Below are positions 27,433 through 39,560 of a stretch of 64,000 nucleotides of DNA, in pieces. Source of the DNA: Bin5 sp022821545 (lineage in GTDB: Bacteria; Chloroflexota; Anaerolineae; Caldilineales; Caldilineaceae). The first letter of the stretch is position 1. Every line of letters starts with the position of its first letter. Below the pieces are notes generated by a model, which was not told the origin of the DNA, made no database searches, and was given only the letters and a program-made list of their open reading frames with translations. The DNA is taken from contig CAXXLO010000002.1 of NCBI GenBank assembly GCA_963664085.2, forward strand, positions 2,480,001 through 2,544,000, in the 5' to 3' direction. The position numbers and the translations under genes were made by a program.

Positions 27433-27551
27433 TTCACCGGGGCGCGGACAACCTTCCTGAAACCGTTTCGCCGATCATCCCCAGGCCGCGGCCGCCGCCC
27501 GCCAACACAATACCGGCCAGGCACAGGAGACCCTGTGGTATACTTGCCTGG

Positions 27552-29063
27552 ATGATTCAGACCGCATATTCACACTTTGCCGAGACTGTACTTTCGCCCA
27601 AACCGCTGGTGCGGCGCGGCGCTATCGGCCTGCTGGTGGCCGCCGGCGCACTCCTGATCGCCCTTCTCATCGGCATTGCCGGGCCGTTGCTCTCCCTCGT
27701 TTTGGCCGCTGCGCTCGTTGGGGGCACGCTTATCCTTATGGATACGCACTGGGGCTATGTGGCCCTGGTCGGCGTTGTCTTCGTTCTGCCTTTCGCCAGC
27801 TTGCCCTTTCGTCTCGGCTTCAAACCGACTTTCCTGGATGCCGCGCTCGGCGCCCTCGTCTTCGTCTGGGCCCTCAAACTGGTGGCGGGAGGGCCGGGAC
27901 TCTCCTTTTCTTCCCCGGTTCGGAACACCAGGGTTTCCCAGGCTCGGCAGTTTCTGATTTCACCCATCGGGCTGCTCATTGCGCTATTCATGCTGATGGC
28001 CGTTTTCAGCTTCATCTACGGCATGACCCACAGCCGGCCTTCCAGCACCGTCATCCGCCGCTTCGGCGAAATTCTGCTGGGCATCGGTCTCTTTTTCATC
28101 GTCATCAACACGGTACGCACGCACAGAGAACTGGAGTGGGTGACCCGCTGGCTGTTCCTGGCAGCCTGGGCTTCCGCTTCGATAGCGGTGGTTTTCTATG
28201 TAATTCCCGAAGCATGGACGGTGCGGGCGCTGGATATGCTGGTGCGATTCGATTACCCCGGCGGTTTCGGCGCGTTGCGTTGGATCGAAGACGACCCCGA
28301 CGGCACGATGCGGGCGATCGGGACAGCCGTCGACCCCAATGTCCTGGGGGGCATGATGATCCTGGCCGCGGCGATGGTCGGGCCGCAACTCATTTCGCCG
28401 CGACCGCTCCTCCCCCGCTGGCTGATCGTCCTGCTCTTCGCCACCATTGTCCTGTCGCTCTACTGGACCTTCAGCCGCTCCGCTCTCTTCGGTATGGTCG
28501 CAGCGCTCTCTGTGCCCGCAGTGCTCAAATACAGGCGGCTCCTGCCCTTCGGAATCGTGCTGGGCCTGCTGCTGTTTCTGCTGCCGCAGACCCAGGACTA
28601 TGTCGCTCGGCTGTTGGAAGGGCTGGCCGGCGAGGATGTGGCCACACAGATGCGTTTCGGCGAGTACAAGGACGCCCTGATTCTGATTCGCCGCTACCCG
28701 CTCTTCGGCGTCGGCTTTTCAGGCGTACCCGACATCGACATCTATCTCGGCGTCAGTATGTTTTACTTGACCGTCGCCGAAAACATGGGCATCTTCGGCC
28801 TGGTTATCTTTCTTGCTGTCATCACCGTTTTCTTGGGCATGTTCATCGCCGCCTGGAGGGCCGGGGTCGCCTCCCAACGGGAACCTTTGCTCCTCGGTTT
28901 CGGCGGCGCTGTCCTGGGAGCCCTCGTCAGTGGGTTCGCCGATCACTACTGGTTCAACCTCACCTATCCCCACATGACGGTTCTGTTCTGGATGTTTGTC
29001 GGCTTGGCCGTGGCAACCATTCTTATTGACAGGGAAAGCGAAGGGCAGCCCGGCAGCTCCTGA
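27552..29063 (+). CDS. O-antigen ligase/Wzy-like polytopic membrane protein
   Basis: 503 residues from MIQTAYSHFAE, with about 10-12 transmembrane helices and a periplasmic loop, resembling the O-antigen ligase/polymerase (Wzy_C) family. Characteristic features are the long hydrophobic array, the loop around FGEYKDALILIRRYPLFGVG and the C-terminal GFADHYWFNLTYPHM. The frame is open 77 codons upstream but that part is non-hydrophobic intergenic sequence. The likely role is polymerizing or attaching a surface polysaccharide. No other polysaccharide genes are near, so the substrate is unknown. Confidence 0.75.
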   Translation: MIQTAYSHFAETVLSPKPLVRRGAIGLLVAAGALLIALLIGIAGPLLSLVLAAALVGGTLILMDTHWGYVALVGVVFVLPFASLPFRLGFKPTFLDAALGALVFVWALKLVAGGPGLSFSSPVRNTRVSQARQFLISPIGLLIALFMLMAVFSFIYGMTHSRPSSTVIRRFGEILLGIGLFFIVINTVRTHRELEWVTRWLFLAAWASASIAVVFYVIPEAWTVRALDMLVRFDYPGGFGALRWIEDDPDGTMRAIGTAVDPNVLGGMMILAAAMVGPQLISPRPLLPRWLIVLLFATIVLSLYWTFSRSALFGMVAALSVPAVLKYRRLLPFGIVLGLLLFLLPQTQDYVARLLEGLAGEDVATQMRFGEYKDALILIRRYPLFGVGFSGVPDIDIYLGVSMFYLTVAENMGIFGLVIFLAVITVFLGMFIAAWRAGVASQREPLLLGFGGAVLGALVSGFADHYWFNLTYPHMTVLFWMFVGLAVATILIDRESEGQPGSS

Positions 29064-29122
29064 ACGCTTTCCCCGCGAGCAATCCGCGATCACCGGAGAC
29101 GGAAGACCAGGAATAGGAATGT

Positions 29123-30151
29123 ATGAATAGAGCGACAACAGGTCTGCACAGCGAAGTGAATGAGATGGGCAAGGTCCGTGTCGATCCGGTACCGTTTGAG
29201 CAGGTCGATTCGACCGCCGGATCAACAAGCCTCTCTTTGGACATTGTTCCGTTGCCCGCCGCCGTCGACGGCAAGAGCCCCGGCCAGCTTACTCGCGGGC
29301 GGCGTCCGCCCTGGCTGCGCGTGCGTTCAGCCGATTCACTCAAATTCCGCGAGCTTAAACAGCTATTCCGGGGCAAGAGCCTCAATACTGTCTGCGAAGA
29401 GGCGATGTGCCCCAACATCGGCGAATGCTGGGGCCGGGGAACAGCTACCTTCCTGCTGATGGGGGATACCTGCACGCGCTCTTGCGGCTTCTGCAAGATC
29501 AAGACCGGCCGCCCCGACTTGCTCGATCCGGACGAGCCGCGGCGTATCGGCGAGAGCGTCCAGGCCATGAATCTGCAGCACGCTGTGCTGACAAGCGTCA
29601 ATCGCGACGAGCAGCCGGATGGCGGCGCCTGGGTCTTCGCCGAAAGCATACACTGGATCCGGCGGCTGCAGCCGGGATGCACGGTGGAGGTTCTGATTCC
29701 CGACTTTAAGGGAGACTGGGCAGCCCTGCAGACTGTGATGGACGCCAAACCGGAGATCCTCAATCACAATACAGAGACCGTTGACCGCCTCTACAAAACG
29801 GTCCGTCCCCAGGCCCGCTACCACCGCTCCCTGGAGCTCCTGCAGCAGGCCAAGCGCATGGATTCGCAGGCCTTAACGAAATCGGGAATCATGATCGGAC
29901 TGGGGGAGAGTTGGGAGGAGATCCTGGTGGTCATGGACGATCTGCGGGCGCACGACGTTGACATCATGACCATCGGCCAGTACCTGCAGCCCAGCCGGTT
30001 CCACCTGCCGATCGTCGGTTACTACACGCCCGAACAGTTCGACCGACTGCGCGGGGAGGGTGAGCGCAGAGGCTTCCGCTGGATGGAGTGCGGTCCCCTC
30101 GTGCGCAGCAGCTACCACGCCGACGGGCAGGCCCATCTTAGCCCGCGTTGA
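29123..30151 (+). CDS. lipA: lipoyl synthase
   Basis: Radical SAM enzyme that inserts two sulfurs into octanoyl-protein to make lipoyl groups. It has the N-terminal auxiliary-cluster motif CEEAMCPNIGEC, the radical SAM motif CTRSCGFC, and the C-terminal RSSYHA segment providing the last auxiliary-cluster serine. 342 residues with a somewhat long N terminus; an internal ATG at 29165 would shorten it by 14 residues. No lipB is adjacent. Confidence 0.95.
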   Translation: MNRATTGLHSEVNEMGKVRVDPVPFEQVDSTAGSTSLSLDIVPLPAAVDGKSPGQLTRGRRPPWLRVRSADSLKFRELKQLFRGKSLNTVCEEAMCPNIGECWGRGTATFLLMGDTCTRSCGFCKIKTGRPDLLDPDEPRRIGESVQAMNLQHAVLTSVNRDEQPDGGAWVFAESIHWIRRLQPGCTVEVLIPDFKGDWAALQTVMDAKPEILNHNTETVDRLYKTVRPQARYHRSLELLQQAKRMDSQALTKSGIMIGLGESWEEILVVMDDLRAHDVDIMTIGQYLQPSRFHLPIVGYYTPEQFDRLRGEGERRGFRWMECGPLVRSSYHADGQAHLSPR

Positions 30152-30186
30152 ACCGCAGTGGTCAGAAATGCAGTGGTCCATGGTCG

Positions 30187-30403
30187 GCTGCCCCAGGCAC
30201 AAGACGCTCCCGCGCTGGCCTGCTTATTCCAGATGATCTGACCCCGCATCAGAAAGCCGACGTCCATCATGTCCGCCGTAATGAAAGCGCTCAGCGGCAG
30301 ATACGGTCTACGGCCAACGTTGGCGACGTTTATGCGCCCTGCCGCCATGCACGAGCACACGGTAGGTCTCTTGCCATACTTCCCTGAGTGACCGGCGGGG
30401 ATA
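30187..30403 (-). pseudogene. fragment of a DNA methyltransferase (N6-adenine/N4-cytosine type)
   Basis: Two pieces in different frames join into a known methyltransferase stretch. 30403-30338 reads RRSLREVWQETYRVLVHGGR. After a 1-nt shift, 30333-30187 reads INVANVGRRPYLPL, then ADMMDVGFLMRGQIIWNK and SAGASCAWGS. This matches the central region of HinfI/MboII-like site-specific methyltransferases, which follows the catalytic (D/S)PPY motif. The PPY part and the C terminus are missing, so this is a decayed remnant. It sits immediately downstream of lipA. No restriction gene is visible. Confidence 0.7.
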
Positions 30404-30654
30404 GACGGCAAGTAAAAGCCAGCCGAGTATGATTAACCGCCGCCGAAATGTCCAGTCCCGTCAGAGTACGCTTTGCAGTCTATAGCTGGGGTCAGCAAGG
30501 GCACGCACATGGGGACCCCAAAATTATGCCTTCTGTGTTCAATACGGGTATCATATGGCTACCCACCAGAGAATAGACCAGGCTCGCAAGACGCTGATTC
30601 TCCGTCCCGGCCAGCGCTTAGCGACACCGTCAGACCAATTTGCAAGGGGGTGAA
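30404..30654. other. non-coding spacer upstream of aconitase with a palindromic element
   Basis: No credible gene here. At 30510-30567 there is a block with tggggacccca, cttctg nine bases later, and a gggta/taccc inverted repeat. A diverged copy of this layout occurs at 37986-38022. The aconitase promoter should lie in this stretch, but no box is convincing. Confidence 0.4.
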
Positions 30655-33402
<2,748 letters not shown>

Positions 33403-33419
33403 AGAGGGAACAACGCCTT

Positions 33420-35258
33420 ATGGCTGAACGCACAGAAGAAAGACGGGAACGCTACCAGATGTCGGGTTGGGATCTCACCAGACTCGTGCCGGCCGATCCC
33501 GAAGCAAACGGGGCCGGGACGATCGCCCCTTCCTCGGTTGCCGTCGAAGAAATGCTGGCGCAGGTTGAAGAGAGCGTCACCGCGTTTGAGACGCTGCGCG
33601 ACGAACTCTCCGCGAAGATGGAGCCGGCAAAGCTGATCGGCGCCATGCAACAGTACGAAGATATCAGCACGCAAGTCTACCGGCTCCTTGCATACGGCAG
33701 CCTCTGGTTTTCGTCGGATACTCAATCCCCCGACGCGCTCACCTACACCAACCGCATGAATCAGCTTTATGCGGAAATAGAGAATCGAATGCTCTTTTTC
33801 AGCCTCTGGTGGAAGGGGCTGGACGACGAAGAGGCAGAAGCCCTGCTGCCGGATGCCGATACCAACGCCGACTTTCGGCACTTTCTCAAGGATATGCGTC
33901 TCTCCAAGCCGTACATGCTGGAAGAAAGTTCAGAGCGCATTATCAATCTGAAGAACACGAATGGCTCCAGCGCGCTCACAACCATCTACTCGATGCTGAC
34001 GAACAGGCTTGAGTTTGAGCTGGAGGTGGACGGCGAGTTGAAACAGATGACCCGTGAAGAAGTGATGGCGCATGCCTACTCAGCAGATCCCGACATGCGC
34101 GCCGCCGCCTACCGGTCCCTTTACAATGTGTACAAGGAAGAGGCGCCTATTCTGGCGCAAATCTATATCAACCTGGTGCGAGACTGGTATAACGAGAACG
34201 TCACCCTGCGCAGCTACGGTTCCCCCATCGCCGTGCGCAATCTGAACAACGGCATCCCCTACGAAGCCGTCCGGGCACTGTTGGAGGTCGCCCGCCGCAA
34301 CGCCCCTCTATTCCAGCGCTATTTCACGCTCAAGGCCAACTGGCTGGGGATGGACAAGCTGCGCCGCTACGACATTTACGCGCCTCTGATGGAGTCATCG
34401 CGTGACATTCCCTATGACGATGCGGTCGACCTTGTCCTGGACACCTTTACTCGCTTCGATCTTGATTTCGCCGGCAAGGCCCGGCGCGTCTTCGACGATA
34501 AACACGTAGACAGCGAGGTGCGAAAGGGGAAACGGGCCGGCGCCTTTTGCGCTACCGTAATGCCGAGCATCACCCCCTACGTCCTGCTGAACTATACCAA
34601 CAAGGTGCGTGACGTCGCCACCATCGCCCACGAACTGGGCCATGCCGTCCACAGCATGATGGCCGAGGACCACTCTATTCTGACCCAGCACTCCTCTCTT
34701 CCGCTGGCGGAAACTGCGTCTGTTTTCGCCGAAATGGTCATGAACGAACAGTTGCTGGAAGAGGAAAAGGATCCACTGGTGCGGCGCGAGATCCTCGCTG
34801 CCAGCGTGGACGACATCTACGCCACCGTGATGCGTCAGGCATTCTTTACGATTTTCGAAGAGGCCGCGCATCAGGCCATCCAGGAGAACGCCTCCCCCCA
34901 GGAGTTGGAGCGTCTCTATTTCGAAAACCTGCAAGAACAGTTCGGCGACAGCGTTGAGCTGACCGACGAATTCCAATATGAATGGGTCAGCATTCCCCAC
35001 ATCTATCACACGCCCTTCTACTGCTACGCCTACAGTTTCGGCCAGTTGCTGGTGCTTTCGCTCTACCGGCGCTACCAGCAGGATGGCGATGCCTTCAAGC
35101 CGGGCTATCTGAGAATGCTGGCGCGCGGCGGCTCGGCGCGGCCGCAAGAGATTCTAGAAGAGGCCGGCATAGATATGACCGATCCCGATTTCTGGCAGGC
35201 AGGCTTCGACGTTATTCGGGAAATGATCGACGAGCTGGAGGCGATGACGGTTTCCTGA
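33420..35258 (+). CDS. pepF: oligoendopeptidase F (M3 family metallopeptidase)
   Basis: Cytoplasmic zinc peptidase cutting short peptides. 612 residues, with the M3 zinc motif HELGH (in TIAHELGHAVHSMM) and the downstream Glu in LAETASVFAEM. The C-terminal HTPFYCYAYSFGQLL segment carries substrate-binding His and Tyr residues. Start 33420 (MAERTEERRER) has AGAGGG 11 nt upstream; an ATG at 33399 overlaps the aconitase stop as ATGA and cannot be excluded. No signal peptide. Role: peptide turnover. Confidence 0.93.
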   Translation: MAERTEERRERYQMSGWDLTRLVPADPEANGAGTIAPSSVAVEEMLAQVEESVTAFETLRDELSAKMEPAKLIGAMQQYEDISTQVYRLLAYGSLWFSSDTQSPDALTYTNRMNQLYAEIENRMLFFSLWWKGLDDEEAEALLPDADTNADFRHFLKDMRLSKPYMLEESSERIINLKNTNGSSALTTIYSMLTNRLEFELEVDGELKQMTREEVMAHAYSADPDMRAAAYRSLYNVYKEEAPILAQIYINLVRDWYNENVTLRSYGSPIAVRNLNNGIPYEAVRALLEVARRNAPLFQRYFTLKANWLGMDKLRRYDIYAPLMESSRDIPYDDAVDLVLDTFTRFDLDFAGKARRVFDDKHVDSEVRKGKRAGAFCATVMPSITPYVLLNYTNKVRDVATIAHELGHAVHSMMAEDHSILTQHSSLPLAETASVFAEMVMNEQLLEEEKDPLVRREILAASVDDIYATVMRQAFFTIFEEAAHQAIQENASPQELERLYFENLQEQFGDSVELTDEFQYEWVSIPHIYHTPFYCYAYSFGQLLVLSLYRRYQQDGDAFKPGYLRMLARGGSARPQEILEEAGIDMTDPDFWQAGFDVIREMIDELEAMTVS

Positions 35259-35323
35259 AATAGCCGGTGTCGAATCCGGTGTCGAATCCAGGATTGTTCG
35301 GCGGAAGTTACATGAAAAACATG

Positions 35324-35352
35324 GAGGCGCCCTCAAAGCTTGAGGGCGCCTC
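35324..35352. terminator. bidirectional rho-independent terminator
   Basis: A near-perfect 13-bp stem with a 3-nt loop (gaggcgccctcaa / ttgagggcgcctc) lies between convergent pepF and the RelA/SpoT homologue gene. On the minus strand it is followed closely by TTTTT, giving a good terminator for that gene; on the plus strand a T/C-rich tract follows. Confidence 0.78.
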
Positions 35353-35437
35353 TGGCTTCTCTTCCACTCTCTTGCTGAATCCAAATGGGTGTTACGTCGG
35401 ACTACTCTCTCCTCACTCCTCTTCACTCACTCCTCGC

Positions 35438-37729
35438 CTACCCGACCAATCGTCGAACCTCCAGCACATTGGCCAGACGCTCAATCCGAGTCATGATGCG
35501 TGTCAGCTGCGAAATGTTCGAAAGCTCGAGCGTAGCGTTGATCAGAGCCATGTTGTTCTTCATCCCTGTCACAGCGTCAGCCGAACGCATGTTGATCTTC
35601 TCATCGGCTACAAGTCCGGTCACGTCCCGCAGCAGACCGGCGCGATCATAGGCCTTGACTTGTATGCTGACCGGGTACATCTCTTCGCTCTTGGCCCCCC
35701 ACTGCACTTCAACCAGCCGGGCGTGGTCCGCACGTTGGATCAGGGAGGCGATATTGGGGCAGTTGGTCTTGTGGATTGAGACGCCGCGCCCTTTGGTCAC
35801 GTAACCAACGATCGGGTCGCCGGGCACTGGGTTGCAGCAGCGCGCCGGATGCGCGAGTACGCCGTCCAGGCCCGCGACCTGCACGCCGTCGATCGAGACG
35901 GTGCGGTACGGCGACTGTTTGAGAAGCTGTTCCGGCTCTTCTTCTTCGCTCTGCTGGCTCCGCTCGTATTCGATCACCCGTTGGGCGATCGTCTGGCTCG
36001 TCACATCGCCGTAGCCGATGGCAGCCAGAAAGTCGTCCAGCTCCTCGAAACCGCAGATGCGGGCGACAAGCTCGTAAGGCTGGTCAACGCTTAGCCGCTT
36101 CAATTCCTTTTCCAGAATCTGGCGGCCCTGGGCGATGTTCTCTTCCCTGGCCTGTTTGCGGAACCAGGTGCGGATCTTTCCGCGCGCACGCGTCGTCGCG
36201 ACGTAACCCATATTGGGGTTGATCCAGTCCCGGCTGGGTCCGCCCCGTTTGGCCGAAATCACCTCTACCTGGTCTCCGTTATGCAGTTGGAAGTCCAGGG
36301 ACACCAGCCGGCCATTGACCTTCGCGCCGCGGCAACGGTGGCCCAGCTCCGTGTGAACACGGTAGGCGAAGTCGATCGGCGTCGAGCTGTGCGGCAGATC
36401 GATTACGTCCCCGCGCGGCGTAAAGACGTAGACCCGGTCCTGGAACACGTCCGTCTTCATCCCGCTGACGAACTCCTGCGCATCGGTTACGTCCTGCCGC
36501 CACTCCATCAACTGGCGAATCCAGGCGATCTTATTGTCCAGATACTGGTTGGCCTGCCTGCCTTCCTTGTAGCGCCAGTGCGCGGCGATACCGAACTCTG
36601 CTACCTGGTGCATCTCATGCGTCCGGATCTGCACCTCCATCGGCTTGCCGTTCGAGCCGACCACGGCTGTGTGCAGACTGCGGTACATGTTGTCCTTCGG
36701 GCTGGCAATGTAGTCGTCAAATTCGCCGGGGATCGGCCGCCAGTAGCTGTGGACAACGCCCAGTGTGGCGTAGCAGTCAGCAACCGAATCGACGATAATT
36801 CTGAAGCCGTGAATGTCGTAGATCTGGTCGAAAGGCACTTCTTTGCGCCGCATCTTTCGATGGATGCCGTAGATATGTTTGGGGCGCCCGTCGATCTCCG
36901 CCTCTACGCCCGCCTCGCTAAGCGCCTTCGCCAGCGTATCCCGCGTCTCATCCATCCAGCTGACCCGCTCGGCGCGCTTCTGGTCCATCGCCCGCGACAG
37001 GTTGCGATAGGTCACAGGCTCAAGATAGCGAAAACTGAGGTCCTCCAGCTCCCACTTGATCTGCCAAATCCCCAGTCGATTCGCGAGCGGAGCAAAGATC
37101 TCCAGCGTCTCGCGGGCAATGCGGCGGCGCTTGTGTTCCGGGTGGCCCTCCAATGTCCGCATGTTATGGACACGATCGGCCAGCTTGATCAGTACCACCC
37201 GGATGTCCTCGACCATGGCCAGGAACATCTTTCGCAGGCTTTCGGCCTTCTCATCGGCGACGCTGTGACGCATTTTGCTCAACTCTTTAATGCGGTTGAG
37301 CTTCGTTACACCGTCCACCAACTCGGCTATCTCCAGGTTAAAGTTCTCTTTCAGATAGTCGATTGTGTAGACGGAGTCCTCGACCACGTCGTGCAGCAGC
37401 CCCGCCGCCAGCGTGTCTGCGTCCAGCTGCAGATCTGCCAGAATACTGGTTACTTCGATCGGGTGCAGGATGTAGGGCTCGCCCGTCATGCGCGTCTGTT
37501 CGCGATGGGCGTCGCTGGCGACCAGGTAGGCGCGCAGAACCGACAGCTTTTCATCGGCGCTGAAATAGTCGGGCAGCTTCCGGTACAACTCTTCAATCGC
37601 TTTAACTTCGTGCAGGTTCAGGAGCGGCTGAAGGAACAGCTTGTCGCCGCTAACAGGGGGTATGGCCTCAAGAGGAATGCTGCGCAGAAGCGGACTATCC
37701 GTAGGAAGCCCGTTATTTTCTGAAGTCAT
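35438..37729 (-). CDS. rel: RelA/SpoT homologue, (p)ppGpp synthetase/hydrolase
   Basis: Stringent-response enzyme, 763 residues, all domains present. The HD hydrolase domain (about 60-220) has HDVVED and the RVHNMRTL motif, so hydrolase activity looks intact. The synthetase domain (about 270-390) has YDIHGFRIIVD and YRSLHTAV. A TGS domain (VYVFTPRGDVIDLP), a zinc-finger/helical region and a C-terminal ACT domain (YDRAGLLRDVTGLV) complete the long-RSH layout. It is probably the only long RSH in the genome and bifunctional, which is typical outside gammaproteobacteria but inferred here. Confidence 0.95.
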   Translation of the reverse strand: MTSENNGLPTDSPLLRSIPLEAIPPVSGDKLFLQPLLNLHEVKAIEELYRKLPDYFSADEKLSVLRAYLVASDAHREQTRMTGEPYILHPIEVTSILADLQLDADTLAAGLLHDVVEDSVYTIDYLKENFNLEIAELVDGVTKLNRIKELSKMRHSVADEKAESLRKMFLAMVEDIRVVLIKLADRVHNMRTLEGHPEHKRRRIARETLEIFAPLANRLGIWQIKWELEDLSFRYLEPVTYRNLSRAMDQKRAERVSWMDETRDTLAKALSEAGVEAEIDGRPKHIYGIHRKMRRKEVPFDQIYDIHGFRIIVDSVADCYATLGVVHSYWRPIPGEFDDYIASPKDNMYRSLHTAVVGSNGKPMEVQIRTHEMHQVAEFGIAAHWRYKEGRQANQYLDNKIAWIRQLMEWRQDVTDAQEFVSGMKTDVFQDRVYVFTPRGDVIDLPHSSTPIDFAYRVHTELGHRCRGAKVNGRLVSLDFQLHNGDQVEVISAKRGGPSRDWINPNMGYVATTRARGKIRTWFRKQAREENIAQGRQILEKELKRLSVDQPYELVARICGFEELDDFLAAIGYGDVTSQTIAQRVIEYERSQQSEEEEPEQLLKQSPYRTVSIDGVQVAGLDGVLAHPARCCNPVPGDPIVGYVTKGRGVSIHKTNCPNIASLIQRADHARLVEVQWGAKSEEMYPVSIQVKAYDRAGLLRDVTGLVADEKINMRSADAVTGMKNNMALINATLELSNISQLTRIMTRIERLANVLEVRRLVG

Positions 37730-37875
37730 AAGATCTGGCTAGTCGCTGTGGTCCGCAGCGGTGAGGTTCGGCACCAGTTTAGTGCCAGCCATTGCTTGCT
37801 CTTTTCGTTGCATCCTTTCACATGCTGAACTGCGTAGGCGTCTGTTCTAATGGCATCCTATCGGATTCAACCCAC

Positions 37876-37905
37876 ATTATAGCAAGGAATGGGTATGTGT
37901 CGCAA
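37876..37905 (-). promoter_or_regulatory. probable rel promoter
   Basis: Minus-strand consensus -10 TATAAT (37876-37881) with a -35-like TTGCGA (37900-37905) at 18-bp spacing, leaving an untranslated leader of about 140 nt before the rel ATG. Confidence 0.55.
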
Positions 37906-38102
37906 CGCCGCCGAATTTAGACCATTTTGGCGCTTCCGGAGTTCGTTAGTGACCGATTTCTGGAAATTACACTGGCGAATTCGCCTGGGGACCCCCATTG
38001 AGACCGCTTCTGGGTACCCGCCGCCACTCAATCTCGAAATGATACGTACGCCGTTCAATTCGCCTACGAATGGTCTATGGTTCGACGCGCAGCGTGAGAA
38101 CG

Positions 38103-38134
38103 GCGGTTGGCGCCCGTCGGCGGCCGCCAACCGC
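38103..38134 (-). terminator. hairpin downstream of miaA
   Basis: Perfect 10-bp stem gcggttggcg/cgccaaccgc with a 12-nt loop, 38 bp past the miaA stop on its strand. No U-run follows, so termination strength is unclear. Confidence 0.35.
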
Positions 38135-38172
38135 AAGGCCCGCGAGCGCGATAGATCTCCTTCCTGCACGTC

Positions 38173-39153
38173 TCAGAGGGTCGGTCCAACACCGTGCCTG
38201 TTGTTCCGATGCAAAAAACCCTCCGTCAGCTTTCGTATGGCAGGCTGGGGCGCTTCGGAAACATCGAACCAGTGGATGTCGGAGATCCGCCGAAACCACG
38301 TGTACTGGTGGCGGACGAAGCGGTGCGTTTCAATCTGTATGCGTTCAACTGCTGCCTGCAGCGAGATCTCCCCGCGCAGGTGGGCGGCGATCTCCCGGTA
38401 TCCCAGGCTGGAAAGGGCCGGCAGGTCAGGCGAATAGCCCGCCGCCAGCAGCGATGCCATCTCCTCTACCAGGCCCGCCTCTACCATTTCGTGAACGCGC
38501 CGGGCGATGCGTTCGTGCAGTAGGGGGCGCGGCAGGTCCAGGCCGATCTTCAGAATCCGGTAGGGCGGCGGCGCGGTCGCTTCCAGCTCGCTCTTTCGGC
38601 GGCCGGTCGTCTGCACAATCTCCAGCGCTCGGATGACCCGGCGCAGATTGTTCGGGTGGATCTGCGCGGCCGCTTCGGGATCCAGCGCCTGCAGCCGGAA
38701 GTGCAGGGCCGCGCGTCCGTTTTCCTGCGCGAAACGTTCCAGCTCGCTCCGCAGCGACGGATTGGGCGCGACCTCCGGGATCTGCAGCCCCTCAATCACG
38801 GCTTGCAGATACAGAGCCGAACCGCCTACGAGAAAGGGCACGCGCCCCCGCAGGTGGATGCAGTCAATGACGCTGAAGGCCATCTGTTGATAGGTCGCCA
38901 GCGCCATCTGCTTGTCAGGCGGCTGGATGTCGACAAGGTGATGAGGAACCTGCGACTGCTCTACTGCGCTCGGCTTCGCGGTACCGATGTCCATGCCGAA
39001 GTAGATCTGCCGGCTGTCGGCGCCAACGATTTCGCCGTCAAAGCGCGCCGCAAGGTCGAGGCTGAGAGAGGTCTTGCCGACAGCCGTCGGTCCCAGGATT
39101 ACGACCAGCGGCGGCGCCGTCGTCTCAGACCCCTGCTCATCCGGTGACGGCAT
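38173..39153 (-). CDS. miaA: tRNA dimethylallyltransferase
   Basis: Adds a dimethylallyl group to A37 of tRNAs that read UNN codons. 326 residues. P-loop GPTAVGKTSLS, catalytic region GADSRQIYFGMDIGTAKP, PHHLVDIQPP and GGSALYLQAVIEG are all intact. The C-terminal SLGYREIAAHLRGE and RRISDIHWF match the family. It overlaps the upstream yraN gene by 17 bp, so the pair is co-transcribed. Confidence 0.95.
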   Translation of the reverse strand: MPSPDEQGSETTAPPLVVILGPTAVGKTSLSLDLAARFDGEIVGADSRQIYFGMDIGTAKPSAVEQSQVPHHLVDIQPPDKQMALATYQQMAFSVIDCIHLRGRVPFLVGGSALYLQAVIEGLQIPEVAPNPSLRSELERFAQENGRAALHFRLQALDPEAAAQIHPNNLRRVIRALEIVQTTGRRKSELEATAPPPYRILKIGLDLPRPLLHERIARRVHEMVEAGLVEEMASLLAAGYSPDLPALSSLGYREIAAHLRGEISLQAAVERIQIETHRFVRHQYTWFRRISDIHWFDVSEAPQPAIRKLTEGFLHRNNRHGVGPTL

Positions 39154-39535
39154 GGCGGATATGCTCCACGCTGATCAGCTTGCCGGACCTGTCCATCTGC
39201 ACTGCCACCGCGTCAATGCGCCAGGGACCCGGCCACTTTGACTGCTGCACGTAAATCGTCGCCAGCTGGCGCAGTTTCGCCTGTTTTCTATGCGTAAAGG
39301 ACTGCCGGGCCGACCCGTAGCCGTGACCCCGCCGGGTGCGCACCTCGACCACGACCAACCAGCGCGAGTCAGGCGCGCCCCGGTTGAAGTCCGGGGCGCG
39401 TTCCTCCGCGATGATATCCAGTTCGCCGGCCCGGCAACGCCAGTTGCGTTCCACGATGCGCAGGCCGGCCTCCTGAAGGGCGCATACCGCAATCAGTTCG
39501 CCCCGTGTACCCAGAGATCGACGCCCATCCTGCAC
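39137..39535 (-). CDS. YraN/UPF0102 family endonuclease-like protein
   Basis: 132-residue protein of the UPF0102 group, which has a restriction-endonuclease-like fold. Conserved elements: LGTRGELIAVCALQEAG, ERNWRCRAGELDII (the GELD nuclease-type motif) and VVEVRTRRGHGYGS. The last two supply the D and ExK/R-type residues of the putative active site. Function in the cell is not established. Overlaps miaA. Confidence 0.85.
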   Translation of the reverse strand: MQDGRRSLGTRGELIAVCALQEAGLRIVERNWRCRAGELDIIAEERAPDFNRGAPDSRWLVVVEVRTRRGHGYGSARQSFTHRKQAKLRQLATIYVQQSKWPGPWRIDAVAVQMDRSGKLISVEHIRHAVTG

Positions 39536-39560
39536 GCAGCCTTACTCCTTTTCAGCCGCG

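Larger units (their letters stand above)
37730..38172. other. 443-bp spacer between rel and miaA, no credible gene
   Basis: Holds the rel promoter (near 37876-37905), a palindromic block at 37986-38022 resembling one at 30510-30567, and a hairpin after miaA (38103-38134). Possible short reading frames on both strands have no recognizable domain and no ribosome-binding site. Composition is less coding-like than its neighbours. Confidence 0.5.

Noticed and set aside
30112..30411. 99-codon frame as an intact small gene
   Set aside because: Only its middle part matches a methyltransferase and the matching N-terminal stretch is in another frame, so it is a relic.
36281..37723. 480-codon plus-strand frame opposite rel
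   Set aside because: Antisense shadow of a full-length RelA/SpoT homologue; no recognizable domain.
37889..38437. 182-codon plus-strand frame after rel
   Set aside because: Half of it overlaps miaA antisense, with no domain and no ribosome-binding site.
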